Origin: Tremella fuciformis
Lineage: Eukaryota > Basidiomycota > Tremellomycetes > Tremellales > Tremellaceae
Direction: 5' to 3'
Assembly (NCBI GenBank): GCA_032768795.1
Contig: CP136494.1
Span: 1,302,001-1,366,000 of the forward strand
DNA length: 64,000 nt
The position numbers and the translations under genes are program-made. Shown here piece after piece: positions 1-10,119 of this stretch; position 1 is the first letter of the stretch, and every line of letters starts with the position of its first letter. The notes under the pieces are model-generated. The model saw only the letters and a list, made by a program, of their open reading frames with translations. It made no database searches and was not told the origin of the DNA.

Positions 1-3000
1 AAATCACGCCTTGGCTCGTCAAACCGGCGCGGACCATCGTGTGCTCGAGGTGGAGGTGGCGGTCGGCCATACTGATCATGTGGAGAGCGATATCCCATGT
101 CACCTGGGGGAGGGGGAATGAATGCCTGATACCCAGCGCCGCCGTCGTAAGGCGGCCTGGCCGTGCTTGGACCAGACGGCGGGGGCGGGCCCATTAGCCC
201 GGTCGGCGGAGCCGGGTACACTGGTACGCCAGGCGATGCCCCGCCGGGATTTGGCGAGCTCAAGGCTGCCAAGGCGCTCGGGTTGAGGCTTGCCATGAGG
301 GCCTGCAACTGTGCGTTCTGGAACGTGGCTGGCGCCGCTGGCGCCGCTGGCACGGGCGGGGCGGCGTGTGAAGCGGGAACGGCCGGCGCGGCGGCGACGG
401 GAGCGGCGGAGCTAGAGGCTGGTGGCAAGGGCGGCGTCGTTGTGGTTTGCTTGTTTGCCACGAAGATCCCCAGCCAGACTGCTTCCACTCGTTTGGCTGG
501 CAGGCAATACCCGTCGATCAGATCAGTCACATCTGGCGACGAATCTTCCGGGCGAAGAGGGATCAGGTACACCTCTTTGATTGCATTCGGAGGTGGATGA
601 TTGCCATAGGGGAGGTAAATCGCATGTCGACTGGCATATCAGCAAGGAGACCAGGGTCGACATGATGTACGATTTTATGCGACGAAACACTCACTCCTTA
701 CCGATGTGATACTCAATAATTTCCACCCAGGCCCTGCGTTCCTCATCGCTCGCCTGTGGCTCAAGCTCGAACGCAACCGTCAAGAGTTCTTTGCCCGGAG
801 ACAGCCGCGAGTCATTCAAGAACTGCAAAGAGTTCTTAGTGGGTACTCGACCAGTGATGGCGATGGGATCGTGCGGCAAGAGCAGACTCCAGGGTATGCT
901 GGCGGAATCAGGTCGGGTGCAGACGAGTTTCACCTGCATTGGCGGAACATGCGGGGATGGTGCAGCCGGGTTGACAATCTGCATGATCAGCCTTGTCCCC
1001 GTTCTCAGATTTGCAGATGCTCACGCCTCCGCGCCAGATAACGGGTAGCGAGCCATACGCATCGGGCTTCGAGTCCGGCTCTGCGGCATGACCTTCATTC
1101 GTGAGAGCCTCCTCATCATCTTCCGCCTCGGGTATGATGTCGCTGAGGTCCAGCTCTTGCTGGCCATATTCCTCGAACGGCATCTGCACGTCTTCGGGCT
1201 CTTCGACGGTCCCCGCGCCGCTCCACGCGGAGGTGAGAGACGGCTTGAAAACAGGCGCCGTCGGCGAATCTATGCGCGGCGTGGCAGGCACGTCGATGGA
1301 CACAGACCGGCGCACTACTGGGGAAGGAGCAGCGGCAGGACGTAATGGTGTCTCATGCGAGTCTACTTTTGGCGAGTCGATAGGCACTTCTTCCCCCACG
1401 ACTGCTGAAGCAGTCTGCCCAGCCTCTTCGACCTTCAGAGATTCCCTCCGACGAGCAGCCTGTTCCTGCTCCTGCAGCGCACGAAGCTCCTTCTCGTGCA
1501 TGTCTTCCGCCTTCTCGAACCCATCTCGGCCCAAGCGGATAGCCGCTGGTTCCTGGTCCGACTTGACCTTGACGGTTTGCTCGAGAGCCGCACGGCGAGC
1601 GGCCTGTATCTCTTCCAGGCGCTCTGCCGATGCCAAATCCTCAGAGGTGAGGTTGGCGACCTGGGTGGCACCAATCTCTCCAGAGATGATAGACTCGCGT
1701 AGGTCAGGACGGGCCTTGGGCAACGATGATGACAAGAGATTGAATTGCGCCCTCAAGTGTCAGCAATTCGTGACGCACTTGTAGGATATGACTGACTTGT
1801 AACGGACGCCCGCGACGTCTTTCCCATCCTTTGTTTCTTTGAAACCCTCGAATATCGCCTTCTCTACCTCTGCTGCATATGCACTAGCTGCGACATCGTC
1901 GATGGATTCGAAGAGACCTCTGACAACTGTGGCCAATCTGTCCACTACAAACTTCCTCGCAGGCGGCAATGCGCCGGGTGAGCCCGTAGAAATCTTTCGT
2001 GCTGATGCATGGAGTTTCGCAGCGACGGCTGAAGGCCTTGTTACAGAGTGACGTTGTGCTGTGGCCGATGAATGGGGTTTCGTCGTACTTGTGAGCCTTG
2101 TGCGCTTTCTCGCGGGTGCGACATCGGATCCATCGTCCGAATCCGTGTTCGGCTGGACGTCCGAGACGCCCCCAGATGATGTTGACTGGGGCGAGCGAGA
2201 ACGCGATGGCTGCCATATGAGCAATTTTAGTCTATGGATGGGACTCTACTCACCGATTGTTTACCTGAGCTCGAGGCCTTCTCATCGTTTTCGACGTCGG
2301 AGATGAGGACATCGTCGCCATCTGTACAGTCAGTACCTGCGGCTGTCTTTGACTTCCGTCTCCCCGGCGATGAAAACGACCCAGAGACACAGGACATCGA
2401 ACGTCGCACCGCGAATAGGACGGAGAGGTTGGTGCTAAGTCCATGGACTCGTGGCCCACCATGGCGCTAGCGAGCTGACTGTAACCGAAGTTCAGGATGC
2501 GTACCCTCCCACCACGTTGTTCCAGAGCAGTGTACCAAGTACAGAGGTCTGAGCACGAACATGATGGCATCGTTTGTCGAGGAGGCAAGGTCAAAAGTGA
2601 TACTACAACACGCCAATTGTACCGAAACCCGGCCCAGACTCTCCGAGGACACCGAAACAAGACACTTACATCCCACTGCTCTGCCAGTGTTTGATTGGCA
2701 CGGAGGACACACATAGGTGACTGCGATCATGTTGGCCCAAGTAATCGTCGTAGATATGCGGATGGACGTACCAATATCAGCGGCTGTGGTCTCGTCAAGA
2801 CCGACGCAGGCAAAGTGGAACCTATAAAGGATCAGCTCCCTTCACGAAATGCACTCAGCCCGCGGCGAAAGCTGTGTGTGGCACGAGACCAGGAAAGTTG
2901 AACTGACCAGTCGTTGCACTCCTCGCACTCGATCATAGGACCGTCGTCTTCTCCACTTGGCTTCCGGCAGACGCAGAACACTTCATTTTCGACTCTGACA

Positions 3001-3215
3001 TCCTTGCCTTTCTTTCCCCCTTTCCGCGTCGCCTTGCCCTTCACAACACCTTTTGCTCGCTTTGACGCAGGTGCACCTGCTTCAGTCAGAGCGGTCTCGT
3101 CATGCTGCGCTTTGACCGCCGACAAGATACGGTTCGTGTCCTCTGATTCGAGCGCTCTTTGGGACTTGACTCGAGTTCGTGAGGACTGTCGGGTCGAAGG
3201 CCCCGGGTCCATCAT
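1..3215 (-). CDS. BYE1: BYE1-like PHD / TFIIS-central / SPOC protein (3' end outside window)
   Basis: Probable chromatin-bound RNA polymerase II elongation regulator. The protein starts with two Met codons at 3215. A basic leader is followed by a PHD finger split by introns: CVCRKPSG and CEECNDW near 3000-2900, the FHFAC segment near 2800, and CPPC near 2705. A TFIIS central-like domain (PPARKFVVDRLATVV... then SSLPKARPDLRESI) spans about 2000-1560. A charged, low-complexity linker leads to a SPOC domain (WRGG near 1040, LLPHDPIAITGRVP near 870, KEVYLIPLRPED near 560) and a Pro/Gly/Ala-rich tail still open at base 1. PHD plus TFIIS-M plus SPOC in this order is the Bye1/PHF3/DIDO architecture. 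One intron is placed at 631-694: its GTGAGT donor restores the SPOC frame, while the nearby GTAAGG does not. The gene is divergent from GCNA, with a Helitron now inserted between them. Confidence 0.85.
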
Positions 3216-3395
3216 ATTGGATGTATCGATCAGGGGATGAGATGACTTCAGCTGTCTCTAATTCCACCCGTGCTTCCCCACGTATGCCTTATAGTTGTCG
3301 AGCGAGGAGAGGGAACAACAAAGCTTACATGCTCGTCCGAGGAGAACCATTCCCCAAAAGGGGTGGGTAAAATAAGCTACCAACGTGACTGATTT

Positions 3396-3580
3396 TCAGC
3401 GTAGCTCTTACGGGGCGAATTTCTGCGGGTGTCCCTGGAACGAAAACGGTAAATGGGGGAATTAAATAAGAAAATTCCGGCCATTCTGATCAGCGTAGCT
3501 CTTACGGTGCTGAATTCTGCGGGTGTCCCTGGAACGAAAACGGTAAGTGGGGGGGCCAAATAAAAATTTTCCGGCAGGCT
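3396..3580 (+). repeat. Tandem duplicate of the Helitron 5' terminus
   Basis: Two head-to-tail units of about 94 bases begin TCAGCGTAGCTCTTACGG at 3396 and 3490. Both contain a CTGCGGGTGTCCCTGGAACG core and end in an A-rich stretch followed by TTCCGG. They differ at a modest number of positions. Either copy could act as the 5' end. The second is preceded by A, matching the usual A|T target, and the first by T. Confidence 0.85.
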
Positions 3581-3697
3581 GGGTATAAGGGTGGAGGGGA
3601 CTTTGAATTTTCATCCTCATCCCCCTCTCTACTCAAATCTGGCGAAGCCCTGGCAGTTTGACTGTTTATGTGGGGGGATCAAATAAAGAAATTCCGG
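3451..3697 (+). repeat. Three iteron-like copies near the Helitron left end
   Basis: A motif of about 30 bases (G-run, then AAATAA, a short A/T stretch, then TTCCGG) occurs at 3451-3480, 3545-3574 and 3667-3697. A partial copy with the same AATTTTCCGG ending lies at 9981-9990, directly before the right inverted repeat. The shared ending at both element ends suggests a protein-binding or processing signal. That role is inference. Confidence 0.6.
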
Positions 3698-3853
3698 AGC
3701 ACTTAGAGATTTCAGGCTGCCTGGCTTGCCTTGCACACCTAATCTTCTCACTTCCTATTGCATGCCTAACTTTGGACCCACTGTAAGTCGCCCATTCTTC
3801 TGTCATGCATGCATGGGCTGATGAGTACAGCTGAACTTCTTGCAAGTTGATGC

Positions 3854-6800
3854 ATGATCAAGTGTTGGCTTGTCCATAACATCAATGTGAGCTTTGCCTT
3901 CAAGCGATGCATGCACATACTGATGCAGAAAGTCCCAGATATTGCAGCAATGCACTGCTCTCGAGGCCAACGCTGTTTGGGTCAGCACACAACTCTCAAT
4001 GGTGATCACTTTCGGAAGGCTTCTTCAGGGCGGGGCAGCAGCGACTTCTTCAAAACATGCTCCTTCTGTCGCAAACAACCGCCAGTCCCACTTGCAACAC
4101 CCCGGTCACGGCATGGTCATGCTGAGTGCATCAAATGTGGCTTCACCTTTGCCACTCCTCGATTTCGAGACAATCGAGGTCGCCCACGCAACACATGCCA
4201 ATCTTGCTTGGAGCAGCATCACTCCCAATCAGCGCCAGGCACACCCACTCGCACAACCCGGCCATTGCCACCAGTCACCCCAGGCTCTCAGCCTACGCCT
4301 GGTACACAGAGAGGTCTTCCACGCCCGCGCCATGAGGTCACCTCACCAACACCACGTCGCAACCAGGATCTACATCCTGTAGAGCTTGGCCGCCCCACAC
4401 GAACCAGACGTGCACCTCAACTGCCCTACGCCACTCCGCCCAGCCCGCCTCAAGGTGCTGCACACCGAGTCACAGAACAGCCACCAGCCCCACCACCACG
4501 CCTGGATCGCCATGCTGGACAGTCACGCTGCTTCAAGTGCAAGACCTGGAAAGAACATTCCGAGTTTCTCCAAGCAGGGACAGCCTCTCGCCGCTTCAAG
4601 ACTTGCAGCACCTGTCGCGAATCCTCCAGAGCAGCCTATCATCGTCGACAACAGTCAACTCAGTCATCCCTCTCAGTCGACATGCTGGGCAATGCCTTCC
4701 TGCCCATTCCTGCAACACCCAACGATCTTGACGACATCTGCCTCTCTGAAGCTGCCATTGGGTGTATTGGGGACTTCCACTCAGCAATGGCAGCTGAGAC
4801 GATGGAGACTTGCGAGAACTGCAATGAGAAATGGTTTGGACTCAAGGTCCAACAGGGTAAATGTTCACGTTGTCAAATTGATGGGGAGAAATGGACATCT
4901 GCCAACTGTATGGATCCAGGTCAGTGTCCAGGATTGTATGTGCTTCTCATGACTGACTTCACAGGTCCTTCTCTGCAGGAACTGTGCCGTGCAGCTGGCA
5001 GAGCAGTCCCTGACTTGCCCTCACAGGTGGAAGAGATGCTCCTCTCTCCCTACCATGTGCTGCTTCAAACATGGCGCGTTGGTGGTGGACAAACCAAATA
5101 CGGAGGCCACACCTGTCTCTATGCCCATGACAGTGGCAGATTCCTCTCTCGACTTCCCCTCACCGTCACCGACCTTGATGTTCTCATCATCAAGCCGACA
5201 AATGCCCAAGCCCCCGCCAACGCTGCCAATCCCTCAGAGGATTTTGCACGCCGACCAGAGTTCCAAGTCCAGCGGTCACGCATTCTCGCAAACCTGCAAG
5301 CACTACAACACTTCCATCCAGCCTTTCAGAATGTCGAGATCAACTGGGAAGCAATCAATTCCCTTCCTGAAAACGGTTCTGTCTTCCATCAGCTGCGGTC
5401 TGTCAACTTGGAGGAGGTGCAGTACAGCGCACCTGAGCCTGACACTGGGCCAGTTGAGCAGGAGTCAGCAGAGGAGACAAGCTTGCCAGAGCTGGCTATA
5501 CCAAACCTTGGAGAAGGCAACAATATTGTGGAGGAGATCCGGGAAGCACTGGAACAGGTGGTGGATGGAGGACCACCAGCACCCCTGCTCCTCACTGGAC
5601 CTGTGCTGCATTCCACTCCAATCAATGAGCACGACATCAGCAACCCATTCCTCACCAAGGCCTTCCCCTTCCTCTTCCCCACCGGCCAGGGGGATCTGCA
5701 TCAACAACGGCCTACCACAATACGTGATTCAGACTACTTCCGTCACCTGCTCTACTATCAGGATGGAAGGTTTGCAAAACACCCTCGATTCCGGTGAGTG
5801 CATCTCTCAGCATTAAGCCAAGCTGACAGTCAGCTATTATGCCTTCAACTGCATCATGAGGTGGCGAGCAAAACGGCTCTCCTGCTTCTATGTCAGCCGG
5901 AATGAAGAGGACCGAGCCCTCTCTGCTGCAGACATTGCTGCCATGGTGTCCGACCCAGCCAAGCAGCTGGCATCTCGAGTGCGACGATCAGCAGCCACCT
6001 TAACCGGAACACCACCCTACTGGGCACAGCAGAGTCGCAATCTTGCTGCAATGATCCGTCAACTGGGCACTCCACATGCTTTCATCACATTCTCAGCTGC
6101 GGATCTTCAGTGGCCAGATCTCCACGTCCACATGCCGGACCAAGCGCTACCAACTATGAGCGAACCTGATCGACAACGCATCAATGCCAAGAACGTCAAT
6201 GAGAACCCAGCAATTGCAGCTTGCTGGTTCTATCGAAGATTTGAGCTGTTCTTGGCCAAGGTCCTCAAACCCCTGCTTGGAATAGAGGACTGGTGGTATC
6301 GCTTTGAATGGCAAAATCGAGGCTCCAGCCATGTCCATGGACTGGTTTGGCTCAAGGGGGCGCCATCCCCAGACACCCTTGATATCAACAATCCGGACAG
6401 TGTCCAGGAATTCCTTGACTTCTGGTCCACCAGAGTGTCAACCATCAATCCTGGAGAGGACATTCCGCCTCATCCAAAGCACCCCTCTGCCCACAGTAGC
6501 GACGAAATCATCTTTCGCTTCAAAGATCTGGCACAGATGCTCAACCGTGTCCAGAGGCACACGAGGTGCACTGCCTATTGTCTTCGCCGCCCAAAAGGAT
6601 CTCCTCCCAACAGTCCGCTTGTCTGTCGCTTCAAGTTCCCCAAGGAGCTGGAGACAGAACTCCGACTGGTTGTCAATCCCAACAGAAACAAGCAACTCAT
6701 CACACCACGCAACGACACCCACCTCAACAGTTACAATGCAGTCACTGCACTGGGATGGCGAGCCAACTCCGACATCAGTCCATGCACAGATCCCCGTGCA

Positions 6801-9275
6801 GTTGCCTCCTACATCTCCAAGTATGCTTCAAAATGCGAAAAACCATCCAACAACTTTGGCGAGATAATGCAGGCTATCTCAACCCGCCTGGAGCAAGAAA
6901 CATCTTCACGAATTGTCTTCCAGAAGATGCTCAGCCGCATTGTCACCGAGAGGGATTACAGTGCTCAGGAAGTCTGTCATCAGCTCTTTGGTCGACATAT
7001 GATGTCTGCATCACGAGAGTTTGGCACACTCTGCATACTGGAAAAGAGACAGAGACGCCTGAGGCAGAGGCAGGAAGATGAGGGACTGGACCAAGGTGTG
7101 GAGGAGCAAGACTGGCACGATGCCTACTTGGCACGCCAGCCAGAGCATGAGGGCATCAGCCTGTACGAATGGTTTCAATTCTACCGGAAACAAGGTCGCA
7201 ACGCCACTCGAAGGAAGCACCCAAAGATCATCATTCTCTGGCCGCTGTATTATCCATCAGACCCTCAGTCTGAGGATCACCAAAACTGGTGCCGGGCAAA
7301 GTTACTACTCCACCATCCTCATCGACACCCTTCAGAGCTCAAGCTTGATGACGAATCCTGGACAGAAGCTTTTTCTCGCTGTACTGAGGACCACCCAGAG
7401 GGGCACCAAGACACATTGCCCAAGCGACCCATCCGTCAACAACAGGGTGACAATGAAAACGACAGTGACTCAGAGTTTTCTGAGGGTGAAGAAGTCAATG
7501 ACCACGAGCTTGATGACTGGCAAGTTCTGGCTGGAATGGGCCCTCAGTTTGATGAAGATGGGTGGAATGGGCCACTGCTTGGAGCACGTGATATTGATAC
7601 TTCCCACGATTGGGAAGCAGTGGGGAGGGAGTGGGGATCAGATGGTATAGGAGAGAGGGCAAGCTACTTAGAAACCGAACGCAAGAAGGTGAGCAGTGGC
7701 CTACAATCCACTGCATACTGTGAGCTGACCAAGCAGTCTCAGCCTTCTGTAGCTCGCAACACTGTCGATCCCCAACTACTCAACACCACACAGCGCCTCA
7801 TCTTTGACAAGGTCTTGCGCCATGCCAACCGTCTGCTCTCTGGAGAGTCAGTCCCTCAAATACTCCTCAACATCGATGGGACAGCAGGAACAGGCAAATC
7901 CTTCCTCATTGACGCCATATCCCAAGCTCTTCAAGGGCTCCAATCTGGGCAGCACAACAATCTCGACTTCAGCACAAATCCCATTGTCCGCCGGCTTGCC
8001 CCCACGGGTGTGGCGGCATTCAACATTGCTGGTTCAACATACCATGCTGCCCTTGGTCTTGGAGGCTCAATAGAGGAAAGTCATGACAAGCTTGGAGAGG
8101 GAAAGCTTGCCAGCCTCCAGGAAGAGTGGCATGGGACACGATACCTCATCATTGATGAGAAAAGCATGGTTGGAAGGGCGGCCTTGGGGAGAATCAACCT
8201 TGCTCTTGGTCAAATCTTTCCGTCGACAGCGTACTTGCCCTTTGCCGGTCTGTCTGTCCTGCTCATTGGCGACTTTGGTCAACTGCCCCCTGTGGGAGAC
8301 ACTCCACTGTACAACACTGCACGCTCGACAAAAACCTCCTATCTAGGCAGGCTCAGCAACATTGGCCGAGATATCTACCTTGCTTTCACTGAGAGCGTTC
8401 AGCTTGATGCTGTTATGAGGCAGGAAGGCTCCGACCCTACCACCACTGCCTTCAAAGCAACCCTTGCTCGCCTGCACACCGGGACACCTCAACAGGAGGA
8501 CTACACCCTTCTGTCCTCTCGCTTCTGGGGGAACCTTTCCCCGGCATCTCAGCAGGCCTTTCAAGATGCTGTATGTCTTTGTGCAACAAAGCAGAGTGTC
8601 TCCGAGATCAACCTACACACTTTGGCTCGCTCTGGACAGCCTGTACTGCGCTCTCTGGCTCAGCACACAGGGGTAGGAGCAGCCCAGGCTTCAGAGGAAC
8701 AGGCACAGGGGCTTGCTCCTGCTGTCTTCCTCATGATTGGTGCTCAAGTCATGCTTTCTCGCAACCTCTGGATCGAGCAGGGATTGGTCAATGGCACCAG
8801 GGGCACAGTATATCAGATTGGGCTCTCACCATCTGAGCCTCCTCATCAATCTGTTCCTTCTGTGGTCATGGTCGCCTTCCCATCCTACACTGGACCAACA
8901 CCCTGGCACACCACAGACAACATACCACTGGTTCCCATTGTGCCCCATACAGCCAGATGGGAGACAACAAACGGGCAGCGGTGCTCTCGACGCCAGCTGC
9001 CACTGCAGCTTGCATTTGCTATCACCATACACAAATCACAGGGTATGACGCTGGACAAGGCAGTGATTGATCTTGGTTCAGCCGACTTCTCAACGGGATT
9101 GACATTTGTGGCAATCTCAAGAGCAAGATCTCTGGAGGGCCTTGCTTTCAAGCCAGGCTTTGATTGGGCAAGATTGAACAGCTTGAACACAGAGAGTAGA
9201 AGGGGGGGAGTATCAGGACGTGTATTGGCAGCAAGGGATGCGTCTAGACGTCAGATGCTTCAGATGACAGAATAA
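3854..9275 (+). CDS. Helitron RepHel protein (HUH replication initiator fused to Pif1-type helicase)
   Basis: The transposase nicks, transfers and unwinds single strands in rolling-circle transposition. There are two exons: 3854-5793 and 5834-9275. The 40-base GT..AG intron joins HPRFR to [10 protein letters not shown] and gives about 1793 residues. The N-terminal third is Cys-rich, with CxxC clusters near residues 69, 226 and 320, followed by a Helitron-like N domain ending in a FPTGQGD/GRFAKH block. The Rep part shows the HUH motif as HVH at about 813-815 and the two tyrosines of YISKY at about 973 and 977. The helicase part has Walker [10 protein letters not shown] (1328), Walker B IIDEK (1420; the family usually has DEI/DEL), [11 protein letters not shown] (1460), and the late motifs HKSQGMTLD and VAISRARS. 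No stop or frameshift was found. A short extra 5' exon from the ATG near 3762 is possible. Confidence 0.93.
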
Positions 9276-9406
9276 ATGTATAGAGAAAAAGATGAATGAC
9301 AATGCATAGGTAGACTGAATAAAAGTTGATCAAGCATGACTCTGAGTGTTTGATGCATCAGCTGAATCTCAAGTTCATGGGGTGTATGCATGTCATTGTG
9401 CTCTCT

Positions 9407-9942
9407 CTAGCTACTAACACTACCTCTATCTGCCTCCATCTCCTGTCTGTAATCATCCCACACAGGATCATCAGCAGCAGGAGTTGGGGGATCTGACCAG
9501 GTAGGAGGCTCAGGGGTGGGGGGAGGAGTGAAGAGAGGAGTTCCAGGTGGGCTTTCTCCTCCTCTGAGTGTTCTCATCTTCCTCAGCCAATCCAGCATCC
9601 TACTTTTCCACAAGGGCAATCTGAAGGTCTGGGGATTGGTGACTGGACCATTGAAGCTACAAGTCAGCTTTGTGTCATGCCAAGAGAGAGCCTGACTCAC
9701 AAGGACTTCACAACAGGTCTTTTGGGCACCCATGGCTTCTTCTCTCCATTGACTTTGCCTGACCCAGGAGGCAGGTAGGATTGTTGCTGGGGTGGGTGAT
9801 AGGGAGAGTGTCTGACTGGCTGTGGGCGGCTTTGTTGAGAGCAGGAATGCTTGTGCTCATCATGAGGGTTGGGATGTCGCTTTTTTTGCTCTCTCTGGTG
9901 CTGCCTGAGTGCTTTTTTGAACAAAGCTGACTGGAAAGCCAT
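9407..9942 (-). CDS. Helitron-borne accessory protein, function unknown
   Basis: A second gene lies inside the Helitron, convergent with RepHel. The ATG is at 9942. Exons 9942-9701 and 9656-9407 are joined over a 44-base intron with GTGAGT donor, CTGAC branch-like site and TAG acceptor, giving about 163 residues. The splice changes the frame from KRPVVKS into FFNGPVTNPQ, which keeps a sensible protein. The N-terminal half is basic and rich in His, Gln and Pro. The middle is PQTFRLPLWKSRMLDWLRK. The tail is Pro/Thr-rich and then acidic. There is no signal peptide, membrane segment or recognised domain. It could be a captured host gene fragment or an element-specific helper. The position inside both termini and the intact splice favour a real gene; function is not assigned. 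Confidence 0.6.
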
Positions 9943-9994
9943 TCTGATGTAGATGTACAGATGAGAGATGAAAAGTCCAAAATTTTCCGGAGTC

Positions 9995-10038
9995 AGAGCT
10001 ACGCCCCATCGGCGACGCGCCACCGCCGATTTACCTAG
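9995..10038 (+). repeat. Helitron 3' terminus: inverted repeat, hairpin and CTAG
   Basis: AGAGCTACGC (9995-10004) is the reverse complement of the left-end GCGTAGCTCT. It is followed by stem ATCGGCG (10008-10014), a 9-base loop and CGCCGAT (10024-10030), then TTAC and CTAG at 10035-10038. A hairpin just inside a CTRR end is the standard Helitron termination signal. Here the spacing from hairpin to CTAG is only four bases, shorter than the usual 10-12. Confidence 0.8.
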
Positions 10039-10119
10039 TCCTTTGGCTGAGTCAATCTATCAATCAACACTCTTCAGTCAACCGCTCAACCAGAGCAGAC
10101 CGTCAAGTCCAGCGCCGAC

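Larger units (their letters stand above)
3490..10038 (+). mobile_element. Autonomous Helitron (rolling-circle transposon), apparently complete
   Basis: A 6.5-kb element carries an uninterrupted RepHel gene and Helitron-like ends. The left end is TCAGCGTAGCTCT at 3490, preceded by A. The right end has an inverted copy, AGAGCTACGC (9995-10004), then a perfect 7-bp hairpin (10008-10014 with 10024-10030), then CTAG (10035-10038) followed by host T. This gives A|TC...CTAG|T, which fits the Helitron rule 5'TC...CTRR3' between A and T. A 10-bp inverted repeat that is terminal on the left and subterminal on the right resembles the asymmetric repeats described for Helitron2/Helentron groups. An earlier TC copy at 3396 makes the exact left border uncertain. 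Both reading frames are open and splice sites look good, so the copy may be recent or active. Family placement within Helitrons is inference. Confidence 0.85.

Noticed and set aside
3377..3559. Short minus-strand frame over the Helitron left repeats
   Set aside because: Translates the tandem terminal repeat twice; it is terminus DNA and not coding.
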